Positions 47,664 through 55,735 are shown, counted from the first letter of the stretch. The stretch: 64,000 bases of DNA from Serinicoccus hydrothermalis (GCF_001685415.1 NZ_CP014989.1:3224001-3288000), one strand, 5' to 3'. A program made the numbers and translations. The notes: generated from the letters alone by a model not told the origin.

Positions 47664-48452
47664 CTAACGGGTGGCCGAGGCCAGCACGTCGTCGACGTAG
47701 TGGTCGGCCGCGGGGGCGAGCGCCCGGGCGAGCTCCAGGAAGCGCGCCCGCGCGCGCTGGCCGGGCCAGTCCGGCGGCAGCACCTGCGGCGGCAGCTCGG
47801 GGTCACGGAAGAGGAAGCGGCGCCACTCGTGCACGAGGAGCGTGCGCGCGCGGTAGGACTGCTCCGGGCCGGTGCGCGCCGCCTCCTCCACGCCGGGCAG
47901 GCCGGCCTCGAAGCGGCGGTGGGCCGCCGCGAGCTCCTCGAGGTCCCAGACGCGGGAGGCGAGCACCGAGCCGTCCTGGGCCGGGTCGAGGGCACCGTGC
48001 ACAGCCACCCAGCCCACCTCCAGCGGACCCAGCGAGTCCGCCAGCTCCGGGCTCGGCCGGGGGCTGACCCAGCCACCGCCGCCCAGCCTGCCGTAGCCGA
48101 GGTAGGTCAGGGTCGCGGCGACCTGCTCACGCCGCCGGCGGTCACCGCCGCTGTCCACGTGCACCATGTGCCAGCGGCCGTCCCACGGGGCGGGGGAGCC
48201 GGCGTAGATGCGGTCGTGCGCCCGGTGCCACCGGTCCCGCGCGCGGGCGCTCGCGGCATACCCCCGCAGCCCGGTGTCGGTGCGCGGCTCGAGCCAGCCC
48301 TGGGCCGCCAGCCGGGAGATCGCGGTGCGGGTCGCCGGGGCGCCCACCTCGACCGTCCCGGTGAGGGTGAGGATCGCCGAGACCGGCGCCCACCAGCCAC
48401 GTCGTCGCAGGTGGTCGCCGAAGAGGTCGACGACGGCGGAGCGGGCTTGCAC
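47664..48452 (-). CDS. PaaX-family transcriptional repressor
   Basis: This 262-residue regulator is of the phenylacetyl-CoA-responsive PaaX family. The winged-helix part reads MQARSAVVDLFGDHLRRRGWWAPVSAILTLTG and APATRTAISRLAAQGWLEP; a central (PaaX-like) and C-terminal domain (LLVHEWRRFLFRDPELPPQVLPPDWPG) follow. GTG at 48452 is chosen because it gives the family start; GTG at 48470 also stays in frame. It controls the enoyl-CoA hydratase gene just downstream, with phenylacetyl-CoA or another acyl-CoA as inducer (inference from the family). Confidence 0.85.
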   Translation of the reverse strand: MQARSAVVDLFGDHLRRRGWWAPVSAILTLTGTVEVGAPATRTAISRLAAQGWLEPRTDTGLRGYAASARARDRWHRAHDRIYAGSPAPWDGRWHMVHVDSGGDRRRREQVAATLTYLGYGRLGGGGWVSPRPSPELADSLGPLEVGWVAVHGALDPAQDGSVLASRVWDLEELAAAHRRFEAGLPGVEEAARTGPEQSYRARTLLVHEWRRFLFRDPELPPQVLPPDWPGQRARARFLELARALAPAADHYVDDVLASATR

Positions 48453-48532
48453 GCTGACAGTGTGCCCCACACGCGTCCCGCGACGGGCCGCGCGCACGGC
48501 CTTCTCGATTATGCGGGCGGCGCACGAGGGGG

Positions 48533-48538
48533 GATAAT
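48533..48538 (+). promoter_or_regulatory. -10 box of the DUF3117 gene
   Basis: GATAAT is close to the TATAAT consensus, which is rare in this window. It lies about 73 bases before the ATG at 48612, giving a leader of roughly 65 bases with a GAGGAAGG ribosome binding site. Confidence 0.45.
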
Positions 48539-48611
48539 CGCTCGCAGGTATGGGTCCGTCGACACCGCGGCGGGCGAGCGGCACTGGGCCGCGCCACGAG
48601 GAAGGGCAACC

Positions 48612-48779
48612 ATGGCAGCAATGAAGCCTCGCACCGGGGATGGTCCGCTGGAAGTCACCAAGGAGGGCCGTGGCATCGTCCTGCGGATGCCCCTCGAGGG
48701 CGGCGGACGCCTGGTCGTCGAGATGAACGCCGAGGAGGCAGGCGCCCTCGGTCAGGCCATCCAGGACTGCGTGGGCTGA
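48612..48779 (+). CDS. DUF3117 small protein
   Basis: This 55-residue protein is essentially the conserved DUF3117 sequence AMKPRTGDGPLEVTKEGRG, continuing into RLVVEMNAEEAGALGQAI. It is one of the most widely shared small actinobacterial proteins and its role is unknown. A second in-frame ATG at 48621 would give a 52-residue form. It has its own promoter and a strong terminator. Confidence 0.9.
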   Translation: MAAMKPRTGDGPLEVTKEGRGIVLRMPLEGGGRLVVEMNAEEAGALGQAIQDCVG

Positions 48780-48796
48780 GCACCGACCCGCACGAC

Positions 48797-48829
48797 AGAG
48801 CCCCCGGACACGACGTGTCCGGGGGCTCT
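48797..48829. terminator. Strong bidirectional hairpin terminator
   Basis: AGAGCCCCCGGACAC (48797-48811) pairs perfectly with GTGTCCGGGGGCTCT (48815-48829) around a 3-base loop. It separates the DUF3117 gene from the convergent O-methyltransferase gene. Confidence 0.8.
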
Positions 48830-48838
48830 TCGTCGCGC

Positions 48839-49471
48839 TCAGCGCTTGACGGCGACCAGCAGCCCGTCGCCGACCGGCAGCAGGGCGGGGACCAGACCCT
48901 CCTCGTCACGCAGCGACTTGCCCAGGTCCCGCAGCACCGTCGTCGTCTCGTCCCGCGCCGCGGGGTCGGCGACCTTGTCGTGCCAGAGCATGTTGTCCAG
49001 GACGAGCAGCCCACCCGGGCGCAGCAGGCGCAGGGCGGCCTCGACGTAGACCGGGTAGCCGTCCTTGTCGGCGTCGACCAGCACGAGGTCGTAGGCGCCG
49101 TCGGTCAGCCGCCCCAGGACGGAGGCGGCCTCCCCGCTGATCACCCGGGTGCGCTGGGGCGGTATGCCGGCGGCGGCGTAGGCCTCGCGCGCCGCCCGCT
49201 GGTTGTCCGGGTCGCTGTCGATCGTCGTGAGGATGCCGTCGCGGGGCATACCCTGCAGCAGCCACAGGCCCGAGCTCCCCGCCCCGGTGCCGACCTCGAC
49301 CACGTGGGTCGCGCGCACCGCGGCCGCGAGCAGGCGCAGGACGGCGCCCGCGCCGTTGCCGAGGGGGGAGGCCCCGAGCTGCTCACCGCGGCGCTGCGCC
49401 GACTCGATGACCGGGTGGGGGGCGATGAAGTCCTCGGCGTAGGCGATCGAGGAGGCCTTGGGTGCTGCCAT
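48839..49471 (-). CDS. SAM-dependent O-methyltransferase
   Basis: This is a 210-residue class I methyltransferase of the catechol-O-methyltransferase (Methyltransf_3) group. VVEVGTGAGSSGLWLLQG is the SAM motif I, followed by TTIDSDPDNQ, DLVLVDADKDGYPVYVEAALRLLRPGG and DNMLWHDKV (metal-binding Asp-Asn). It is divergent from sigE with 65 bases between, the arrangement also found in mycobacteria (recalled as Rv1220c next to sigE). TAGGCT lies 7 bases before its ATG (leaderless). The substrate is unknown. Confidence 0.9.
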   Translation of the reverse strand: MAAPKASSIAYAEDFIAPHPVIESAQRRGEQLGASPLGNGAGAVLRLLAAAVRATHVVEVGTGAGSSGLWLLQGMPRDGILTTIDSDPDNQRAAREAYAAAGIPPQRTRVISGEAASVLGRLTDGAYDLVLVDADKDGYPVYVEAALRLLRPGGLLVLDNMLWHDKVADPAARDETTTVLRDLGKSLRDEEGLVPALLPVGDGLLVAVKR

Positions 49472-49478
49472 GCGACCC

Positions 49479-49484
49479 AGCCTA
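49479..49484 (-). promoter_or_regulatory. -10 box of the O-methyltransferase gene
   Basis: On the minus strand TAGGCT is followed by 7 bases and the ATG start, without a ribosome binding site. Confidence 0.5.
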
Positions 49485-49536
49485 GCGGCAGCGCAGCGCC
49501 CAGCCTGCTCCCAGCCGGGTCTGCCACCGTGGGGCC

Positions 49537-50121
49537 ATGTCGGCGCCAGACTGGGTCCCCCCGAGCTGGGAGGAGATCGTGCGCGAGCACTCTCCCCGCG
49601 TCTACCGCCTCGCCTACCGGCTCACCGGTGACCCGCACGAGGCGGAAGACCTCACCCAGGACGTCTTCGTCCGGGTCTTCCGCTCGCTGGACTCCTTCCG
49701 CCCCGGCACCTTCGAGGGGTGGCTGCACCGGATCACGACCAACCTCTTCCTCGACAAGATGCGCCGCCGCCAGCGGATCCGCTTCGACGCGCTGACCGAG
49801 GAGCTCTCCGCCCGCCTGCCGCTGCGCGCCTCGGGCACCGACCCGGAGCAGGTCTACGCCATGACCCACCTGGACGGCGACATCCAGGAGGCGCTCAACG
49901 CGCTGCCCCCGCAGTTCCGCGCCGCGGTGGTGCTGGCCGACATCGAGGGCTACTCCTACGAGGAGGTCGCCCAGACGCTCGGCATCAAGATGGGCACCGT
50001 GCGCTCGCGCATCCACCGGGGGCGGGCGCTGCTGCGCCAGTCCCTGGCTCACCGGCGCCCGACCCGCGGCCCCAGCCAGGGCGGAGCCGCGCTCGGGCGC
50101 CCGGCCGCCGCGCTCGGCTGA
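49537..50121 (+). CDS. sigE: ECF sigma factor SigE
   Basis: This extracytoplasmic-function sigma-70 has 194 residues. Region 2 (about 12-80) contains [33 protein letters not shown] and region 4 (about 110-165) contains [50 protein letters not shown]. The last 25 residues are a basic, glycine-rich tail. In relatives an anti-sigma factor gene (rseA, zinc-finger type) follows; here only 25 bases separate sigE from the protease gene and no HxxxCxxC protein is visible. CACCGT lies 6 bases before the ATG, a possible leaderless start. Confidence 0.93.
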   Translation: MSAPDWVPPSWEEIVREHSPRVYRLAYRLTGDPHEAEDLTQDVFVRVFRSLDSFRPGTFEGWLHRITTNLFLDKMRRRQRIRFDALTEELSARLPLRASGTDPEQVYAMTHLDGDIQEALNALPPQFRAAVVLADIEGYSYEEVAQTLGIKMGTVRSRIHRGRALLRQSLAHRRPTRGPSQGGAALGRPAAALG

Positions 50122-50132
50122 GGTTCCGCTGG

Positions 50133-50138
50133 CACAAT
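50133..50138 (+). promoter_or_regulatory. -10 box of htrA
   Basis: CACAAT lies 8 bases before the ATG at 50147, so the protease gene probably has its own leaderless promoter inside the short sigE-htrA gap. Confidence 0.4.
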
Positions 50139-50146
50139 CGGCTGGC

Positions 50147-51283
50147 ATGAGCGGTCGTCGCAGCCTGGCCCCCGTGGTCGTCGTCTCCGTCCTCGGCGGC
50201 CTCCTCGGAGGCATGGGGGGTTTCGTCCTCGCCGACCGGCTGGACGCCTCGGCGGAGCAGGGCACGTCCGCCCCGCCGGCGGTCGAGGACCCCGCGCAGG
50301 ACGCCCCGGAGGCCAGCTCCCCGCCGCCCCCGGCGCAGGCGGACGGCACGGTGAGCGGCCTCTCGCAGGCCGTGCTTCCCAGCGTCGCGCTCATCTCCAT
50401 CGGGGAGGACGGCGAGCTGGGGCTGGGCTCCGGCTTCGTCGTCCGCGAGGACGGCTACCTGCTGACCAACCACCACGTGGTCGCGGTCGCCGGTGAGGAG
50501 GACGCGATCGTCGTCGAGCTGCCCGGCGAGGACCCCATGACCGCCGAGCTCGTCGGGTCCGACCCGGCCTACGACATCGCCGTCCTGCGGGTCGACCGCA
50601 CCGACCTGCGCCCCCTGGCCTTCGCCGAGGCCGACACGGTCCGGGTGGGCCAGACGGTCGTGGCCGTCGGGGCACCGCTGGGGCTGGACAGCACCGTCAC
50701 CAGCGGCATCGTCTCCGCCAAGGACCGTCCGGTGGTGGCCGGTGACACCCAGGAGAGCACGAGCTACATCAGCGCCATCCAGACCGACGCCGCCATCAAC
50801 CCCGGCAACTCCGGAGGTCCGCTGCTCGACCTGTCGGGGCGGGTCGTCGGGGTCAACTCGGCGATCGCGCAGGTGCCGCAAGCCGCGGGTTTCGGCGGGC
50901 CCTCGGGCAGCATCGGTCTCGGGTTCGCCGTCCCCGCCGAGCAGGCCGACCGGACCGCGACCCAGCTCATCGAGACCGGGACCAGCGAGTACCCGGTCAT
51001 GGGTGTCCTCGTCGACCTCACGTATACCGGCGACGGCGCCCGGGTGCGGGAGGAGGCCGCCGGCGAGGAGCCGCCGGTCGTGCCCGGTGGTCCCGCCGAC
51101 CTCGCGGGGATCCGGCCCGGTGACGTCATCCTCTCCGTCGACGGGACCGAGATCCGCGACTCCCAGCACCTCATCGTCGTGCTCCGGTCCTACGCCGTCG
51201 GCGACACGGTCGAGCTGGAGATCCGCGACGGCGACGACGGCAGCCGCACGGTGCCGGTCACGCTGGCCGGGTCGGGCGGGTAG
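50147..51283 (+). CDS. htrA: HtrA/DegP-type membrane-anchored serine protease with PDZ domain
   Basis: It should serve in envelope quality control. The 378 residues have one N-terminal helix (about 8-28), a Pro/Ala-rich linker, a trypsin-like protease domain with the triad His110 (LLTNHHVV), Asp143 (AYDIAVLRVD) and Ser222 (NPGNSGGP), and a C-terminal PDZ domain (about 275-375: GGPADLAGIRPGDVILSVDGTEI). The cytoplasmic N-terminus is only about 8 residues, much shorter than the mycobacterial HtrA. It follows sigE in the stress locus. Confidence 0.9.
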   Translation: MSGRRSLAPVVVVSVLGGLLGGMGGFVLADRLDASAEQGTSAPPAVEDPAQDAPEASSPPPPAQADGTVSGLSQAVLPSVALISIGEDGELGLGSGFVVREDGYLLTNHHVVAVAGEEDAIVVELPGEDPMTAELVGSDPAYDIAVLRVDRTDLRPLAFAEADTVRVGQTVVAVGAPLGLDSTVTSGIVSAKDRPVVAGDTQESTSYISAIQTDAAINPGNSGGPLLDLSGRVVGVNSAIAQVPQAAGFGGPSGSIGLGFAVPAEQADRTATQLIETGTSEYPVMGVLVDLTYTGDGARVREEAAGEEPPVVPGGPADLAGIRPGDVILSVDGTEIRDSQHLIVVLRSYAVGDTVELEIRDGDDGSRTVPVTLAGSGG

Positions 51284-51340
51284 GTAGGCTGTGCAGGCCG
51301 CTGCCCGCCGCCGCGGCGGCCCTGCGACCGGAGGAGAGGC

Positions 51341-51718
51341 GTGATCGGGAACCTCGCCGGGGGAGAGATCCTCCTCCTCGTCCTGGCCGCGCTCATCGTC
51401 CTCGGACCGACCCGCCTGCCCGGGTATGCCGCGAAGCTCGGCCAGGGGGTGCGCTACCTGCGCGACCTCGCCGAGGGCGCCAAGGGGCAGCTGCGCGACG
51501 AGCTCGGTCCGGGTTTCGACGACATCGACTGGCGCCAGCTCGACCCCCGGCAGTACGACCCGCGCCGCATCGTGCGCGAGGCGCTCAGCGAGCCCCCGAC
51601 GCGGTCGGGCGCGCGCGAGGACGAGCCCGACGAGAAGCCGGTCTCGGCCCGGATGACGCCGGCCCTGCCGGTGCACGACCCGACGCTGCCGACACCCTTC
51701 GACGTGGACGCGACGTAG
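51341..51718 (+). CDS. tatB: Twin-arginine translocase subunit TatB
   Basis: The 125 residues start with the TatA/B-type membrane helix GGEILLLVLAALIVLGPTRLPGYA, with the Glu in the helix start and the hinge Pro typical of TatB, followed by an amphipathic helix (LGQGVRYLRDLAEGAKGQLRDELGPGF) and a Pro/Asp-rich tail. TatB forms the receptor for folded proteins with TatC. GGAGGAG lies before the GTG at 51341; TAGGCT at 51287 may be its -10 box. The location after htrA is conserved. Confidence 0.92.
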   Translation: MIGNLAGGEILLLVLAALIVLGPTRLPGYAAKLGQGVRYLRDLAEGAKGQLRDELGPGFDDIDWRQLDPRQYDPRRIVREALSEPPTRSGAREDEPDEKPVSARMTPALPVHDPTLPTPFDVDAT

Positions 51719-51722
51719 TCCG

Positions 51723-52037
51723 ATGGCTCACCTCAGCGACTCCGTGGTGTACGAGCTCCGGCTCTTCGCCTTCTGGCTGGCCAACGGGACCCTGGGGCTC
51801 CCGGTGCTGGAGGGGGTTCCCTACCTGGAGCTCATGGGGCGCGAGCCGAGCGCCATCGAGCAGACGATGGCGATCTTCGCCAACGTGCTCGAGGTGGACG
51901 AGCGCGGCCAGGTCGTCAACGCCCGGGCCGCGCAGCAGCGCGCCGCGCAGTACCTCCGCAGCTACTGCGACCCCTCCTACGAGGTGGTCCCTCCGCTGGA
52001 GGACTGGGAGGTCGAGCTGCACGCGCCGGCGGTCTGA
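51723..52037 (+). CDS. Small protein of unknown function, between tatB and mrp
   Basis: The 104-residue protein starts HLSDSVVYELRLFAFWLANG, an amphipathic helical stretch, and has a Cys in the C-terminal third (SYCDPSYEVVPPLEDWEVE). No signal peptide or clear domain is visible. It starts 5 bases after the tatB stop, so it is co-transcribed, and ends before the convergent mrp gene. I do not recognise the family; size and coding bias support a real gene. Confidence 0.7.
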   Translation: MAHLSDSVVYELRLFAFWLANGTLGLPVLEGVPYLELMGREPSAIEQTMAIFANVLEVDERGQVVNARAAQQRAAQYLRSYCDPSYEVVPPLEDWEVELHAPAV

Positions 52038-52065
52038 CCGTCCGGCGGCACGACGTCCCGCGGCC

Positions 52066-53214
52066 CTAGGCGCGCACCGTCGGCGTGATGCCGAGCTTGC
52101 GCCCGGCCAGGCCGCGGCCCCGACGGGCGAGCTGCCGGGCGACGCCGCGCAGGGCGGTCGCCGCGGGGGAGTCCTGCTGGCCCTCGGCGGACACCACGGG
52201 CGACCCCTGGTCACCGCCCTCGCGCAGCGCGACGTCCAGCGGCACCTGGCCCAGGAGCGGCACCTGCGCGCCGATCGAGCGGGACAGCGAGTCGGCGACC
52301 GCCTGGCCGCCCCCGCTGCCGAAGAGCTCGGTGCGGCTGCCGTCCGGCAGCTCCAGCCAGGACATGTTCTCGATGACGCCGGCCAGGCGCTGGTGGGTCT
52401 GCAGCGCGATGGCGCCGGCCCGCTCGGCCACCTCCGCCGCGGCCTGCTGCGGGGTGGTCACGACGAGCAGCTCGCTGCTGGGCAGCAGCTGGGCGACGGT
52501 GATGGCGATGTCGCCGGTGCCGGGCGGCAGGTCGAGGAGCAGCACGTCCAGGTCGCCCCAGTAGACGTCGGCGAGGAACTGCTGCATGGCCCGGTGCAGC
52601 ATCGGCCCGCGCCACACCACCGGCTGGTTGCCGGGGACGAACATCCCGATGGAGATGACCTTGACTCCGCTGGGCTCGGCCACCGGGGGCAGGATCATGT
52701 CGTCGACCTGCGTCGGGGCCTGCGTGACCCCCATCATCCGGGGCACCGAGAAGCCGTAGATGTCGGCGTCGACGACCCCGACCCGCAGGCCCTCGGCGGC
52801 CATGGCCACCGCCAGGTTGACGGTGACCGAGGACTTGCCGACGCCGCCCTTGCCCGAGGCGACGGCATACACCGTGGTCAGCGAGTCGGGCTGGGCGAAG
52901 GGGATCTCCCGCTCGGCCTGGCCGCCGCGCAGCTGGTCGCGCAGGGCGCCGCGCTGCTCCTCGCTCATGACGCCGAGCCGGACGTCGACCCCGGTGACGT
53001 GCTCGACCTCGCTGACGGCGGAGGTGACGTCCCGGGTGATGGTGTCCTTGAGCGGGCAGCCCGGCACCGTCAGGAGCACGGTGACCTGGACGTGACCGTC
53101 CTCGCTCGCGTCGACCGCCTCGAGCATCCCGAGCTCGGTGATCGGCTTCTTGATCTCCGGGTCGTTGACCCGGGAGAGGGCAGCGTGCAGGGCGTCGGTG
53201 CTGGGGGCGGGCAT
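52066..53214 (-). CDS. mrp: Mrp/ApbC-family P-loop ATPase (iron-sulfur carrier)
   Basis: The 382 residues have an N-terminal MIP18/DUF59 domain (about 1-90, TVPGCPLKDTI containing its Cys) and a ParA-like ATPase domain with the deviant Walker A ASGKGGVGKSS (119-129), DADIYGFSVPRMMG and DLPPGTGD. The CPxC iron-sulfur ligand present in E. coli Mrp is replaced by LPDG in the block NMSWLELPDGSRTELFGSGGG, which I believe is common in actinobacteria. ATG at 53214 is preceded by GGAGGT with no spacing and by TACCAT 6 bases upstream, so it is probably leaderless. Confidence 0.93.
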   Translation of the reverse strand: MPAPSTDALHAALSRVNDPEIKKPITELGMLEAVDASEDGHVQVTVLLTVPGCPLKDTITRDVTSAVSEVEHVTGVDVRLGVMSEEQRGALRDQLRGGQAEREIPFAQPDSLTTVYAVASGKGGVGKSSVTVNLAVAMAAEGLRVGVVDADIYGFSVPRMMGVTQAPTQVDDMILPPVAEPSGVKVISIGMFVPGNQPVVWRGPMLHRAMQQFLADVYWGDLDVLLLDLPPGTGDIAITVAQLLPSSELLVVTTPQQAAAEVAERAGAIALQTHQRLAGVIENMSWLELPDGSRTELFGSGGGQAVADSLSRSIGAQVPLLGQVPLDVALREGGDQGSPVVSAEGQQDSPAATALRGVARQLARRGRGLAGRKLGITPTVRA

Positions 53215-53219
53215 ACCTC

Positions 53220-53225
53220 CATGGT
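53220..53225 (-). promoter_or_regulatory. -10 box of mrp
   Basis: On the minus strand TACCAT is followed by GGAGGT and the ATG start, leaving room for a leaderless transcript only. Confidence 0.5.
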
Positions 53226-53291
53226 AGGTGCCGCCGGAGGCCGCTCGGACGGGCGGTCGGGGGAGCCACGGGTGGCCGGGAGGTGGTCCGC

Positions 53292-53885
53292 TCAGTCGCG
53301 CGGCCTGCTGCGCTCGCTGCCCGTGCCGGTCCCGGTGTCGTCCGGCTCCGGGTCCTGCGCGCGCAGCTCCTCGAGCAGGTCCCGGAGCTCGGAGCGCACG
53401 AAGTCGCGGGTCGCGACGTCGCGCATCGCGAGCCGGAGCGCGGCCACCTCGCGGGTGAGGAACTCGGTGTCCGCCTGCGTGCGCTCGTCCCGGGAGCGGT
53501 CCTGCTCCATCTGCACCTTGTCGCGGTCGTCCTGCCGGTTCTGCGCCAGCAGGATGAGCGGGGCGGCGTAGGACGCCTGGAGGCTGAGCATGAGGGTGAG
53601 GAAGATGAAGGCGTAGGGGTCGAAGCGCGCGCCGGGGGGCAGCACCGTGTTCCACGCGATCCACACGAGGACGAAGAGGGTCATCCAGACGAGGAAGCGG
53701 GCCGTGCCCATGAACCGGGCGAAGCGCTCGGCGAAGGCGCCGAAGCTCTCCGGGTCCATGCGGGCCTGCGGCATCCACCGGCTCTGCTTGGCCAGCGGCT
53801 GGTCCAGGCGTGCGCCGCCCTTGGTCTCCTCCGAGCGCCGCGAGCCCCCGCGCGACCGGGCGGTGTGGCGGGTGGGCTCAGACAT
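53292..53885 (-). CDS. DUF1003 membrane protein
   Basis: The 197-residue protein has two hydrophobic segments (about 62-80 and 92-112) with the DUF1003 pattern FARFMGTARFLVWMTLFVLVWIAWN and the following FDPYAFIFLTLMLSLQASYAAPLILLAQNRQDDRD. A charged coiled-coil-like C-terminus follows. It overlaps the stop of the MgtE_N/CBS gene by 8 bases. Function unknown; the pair is conserved in actinobacteria near mrp. Confidence 0.87.
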   Translation of the reverse strand: MSEPTRHTARSRGGSRRSEETKGGARLDQPLAKQSRWMPQARMDPESFGAFAERFARFMGTARFLVWMTLFVLVWIAWNTVLPPGARFDPYAFIFLTLMLSLQASYAAPLILLAQNRQDDRDKVQMEQDRSRDERTQADTEFLTREVAALRLAMRDVATRDFVRSELRDLLEELRAQDPEPDDTGTGTGSERSRPRD

Positions 53886-55161
53886 CGTCGGACTCCGTGG
53901 GGTCGCTCTCGCGCCAGTCGTCCGGGAGGATGTGGTCCAGCACGTCGTCGACGGTGACCGCGCCCAGCAGCCGGCCCTCGGGGTCGGCGACCGGCAGCGC
54001 CACGAGGTTGTAGGTCGCGAGCGCGCGGGTGATGACGCCGAGGCTGGCGGCGGGCGGCACCGGGTCGATGTCGGTGTCGAGGATGGAGCCCACGGGCTGG
54101 TGCGGCGCCTCGCGCAGCAGCCGCTGGATGTGGATGCTCCCGAGGAGCCGCCCGGTGGGGGTCTCGTGCGGGGGGCGGGTGACGTAGACCAGGGAGGCGG
54201 TCGCCGGGTGCATCTCCTCGCGCCGCACCAGGGCCAGCGCCTCGGCGATGCTCGCCTCCGGTCCGAGGATCACCGGCTCGGTGGTCATGAGGCCGCCCGC
54301 GGTGTTCTCGTCGTAGGTGAGCAGCCGGCGGATGTCGGCGGCCTCGTCCGGCTCCATGAGCGCCAGCAGCTCCTCCCGGACCTCCTCGGGCAGGTCGGAG
54401 AGCAGGTCGGTGGCGTCGTCGGGCTCCATCGCCTCGAGGATGTCCGCGGCGCGGTCGGTCGCCAGGTGGGTGAGGATCTCCAGCCGGTCGTCGTCCGGGA
54501 GCTCCTCCAGGACGTCGGCCAGCGTCTCGTCGTCGAGGGCGTCGGCCACCTCGGCGCGGCGCTTGGCGGACAGCTCGTGCACCGCCTCGGCCAAGTCCTG
54601 GGGCTTGAGGTCCTCGTAGGCCTCCAGCAGCGCGGTCGCCGCCTGCGGGGGGCCCTGCTCCTGCAGGCCGTCGACCGCCTCGATGTCGACGAGGAGGGTC
54701 TCGCCCCGGCGGCGGCGCAGCAGGCCGCGCCGCGGCGCCTCGTCCCGTCCCTTGCGGACGAAGACCTTGGTCAGCCGCCAGTCGCCGCCACGCTGCTGGT
54801 CCATGGCGATGTCCTCGACCACGGCGGGCTGGCGGACGTCCCCGTCGCTGACGGTGACCTGCCGGTCGAAGAGCTCGCCCACGACGAGGGTCTCGCCGGC
54901 GCGCTGCTCGAAGCGGCGCATGTTGACCAGGCCGGTGGTGATCACCTGGCCGGCGTCGATGGAGGTCACCCGGGTGATCGGCACGAAGACGCGGCGCCGC
55001 CCGGGCACCTCGACGGCCAGCCCGATGGCCCGGGGTCCGTGCGACGCGGCACGGCCCGACAGGGTCACCACGACGTCGCGGACGCGCCCGACCTCGTCAC
55101 CCAGCGGGTCGAAGACGCTCAGCCCGTTGAGGCGGGCGACGAAGACGCGGTGGGTGCTCAC
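53878..55161 (-). CDS. MgtE N-terminal plus CBS-domain protein without the channel domain
   Basis: The 427-residue cytosolic protein has an N-terminal PRC-barrel-like domain (about 1-85, FVARLNGLSVFDPLGDEVGRVRDVVV), an MgtE_N superhelix (about 195-290: ELSAKRRAEVADALDDETLADVLEELPDDDRLEIL) and two CBS domains (about 295-420). The membrane part of MgtE Mg2+ channels is absent. It may be a Mg2+-sensing regulator. TATTCT lies 6 bases before the GTG at 55161 (leaderless). It is the upstream member of a pair with the DUF1003 gene. Confidence 0.88.
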   Translation of the reverse strand: MSTHRVFVARLNGLSVFDPLGDEVGRVRDVVVTLSGRAASHGPRAIGLAVEVPGRRRVFVPITRVTSIDAGQVITTGLVNMRRFEQRAGETLVVGELFDRQVTVSDGDVRQPAVVEDIAMDQQRGGDWRLTKVFVRKGRDEAPRRGLLRRRRGETLLVDIEAVDGLQEQGPPQAATALLEAYEDLKPQDLAEAVHELSAKRRAEVADALDDETLADVLEELPDDDRLEILTHLATDRAADILEAMEPDDATDLLSDLPEEVREELLALMEPDEAADIRRLLTYDENTAGGLMTTEPVILGPEASIAEALALVRREEMHPATASLVYVTRPPHETPTGRLLGSIHIQRLLREAPHQPVGSILDTDIDPVPPAASLGVITRALATYNLVALPVADPEGRLLGAVTVDDVLDHILPDDWRESDPTESDDV

Positions 55162-55167
55162 CTGGGA

Positions 55168-55173
55168 AGAATA
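55168..55173 (-). promoter_or_regulatory. -10 box of the MgtE_N/CBS gene
   Basis: TATTCT (minus strand) is 6 bases before the GTG at 55161 with no ribosome binding site. Confidence 0.5.
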
Positions 55174-55228
55174 CGACGGCGGCCCCGCACGACGGTCAGG
55201 GCCGGTAGCGGCGGCGGTGGCGGCTTGG

Positions 55229-55234
55229 CACAAT
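55229..55234 (+). promoter_or_regulatory. -10 box of the stress-protein gene
   Basis: CACAAT lies 6 bases before the GTG at 55241, matching the leaderless pattern and identical to the box before htrA. Confidence 0.4.
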
Positions 55235-55240
55235 GGTGCC

Positions 55241-55735
55241 GTGAGCACTCCCACCGGTTCCGCGCGCTCCTTGGGGCGCCCCACGCTGGATCTCGACTAC
55301 CCCAAGAGCATCGGCGTCTACGACCGCTACGACCAGGCCCAGGAGGCCGTCGACTACCTGTCCGACCAGGAGTTCCCCGTGCAGCAGGTGCTCATCGTCG
55401 GCACCGACCTCAAGCAGGTCGAGCGGGTGACCGGACGGTTGACCACCCCGCGCGTCGCGCTCGGCGGTGCCCTGTCCGGCGTCTGGCTCGGGCTCTTCGT
55501 CGGCCTCATCTTCGCCCTCTTCGCCGAGGCGGGCGACGCGCTGCTGACGATCGGCTGGACCGCCCTCTTCGGGGCGGTCTTCGGCCTGGTCTGGGGGCTC
55601 ATCGGGTATGCCTTCACCCGCGGCCGGCGCGACTTCACCTCCGTCACGCAGGTCGTCGCGACCCGCTACGAGGTGCTCACCGAGCACAAGCTGGTGGAGC
55701 AGGCCCGCGACCTGCTGGACTCCCGGGGCGTCTGA
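55241..55735 (+). CDS. General-stress-type membrane protein (Yflt/GS17M-like)
   Basis: The 164-residue protein opens with a soluble ACT-like part (IGVYDRYDQAQEAVDYLSDQEFPVQQVLIVGTDLKQVERVTGRL), then two hydrophobic segments (about 75-95 and 100-122) and a short C-terminus (TSVTQVVATRYEVL). This arrangement matches the general stress protein 17M-type domain in actinobacteria. The gene is divergent from the MgtE_N/CBS gene with 79 bases between. Function unknown. Confidence 0.8.
   Translation: MSTPTGSARSLGRPTLDLDYPKSIGVYDRYDQAQEAVDYLSDQEFPVQQVLIVGTDLKQVERVTGRLTTPRVALGGALSGVWLGLFVGLIFALFAEAGDALLTIGWTALFGAVFGLVWGLIGYAFTRGRRDFTSVTQVVATRYEVLTEHKLVEQARDLLDSRGV

Noticed and set aside
53878-55284. 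Upstream start for the MgtE_N/CBS gene at 55284
   Set aside because: The additional residues overlap the divergent stress-protein gene and match nothing; TATTCT 6 bases before the GTG at 55161 supports the shorter form.
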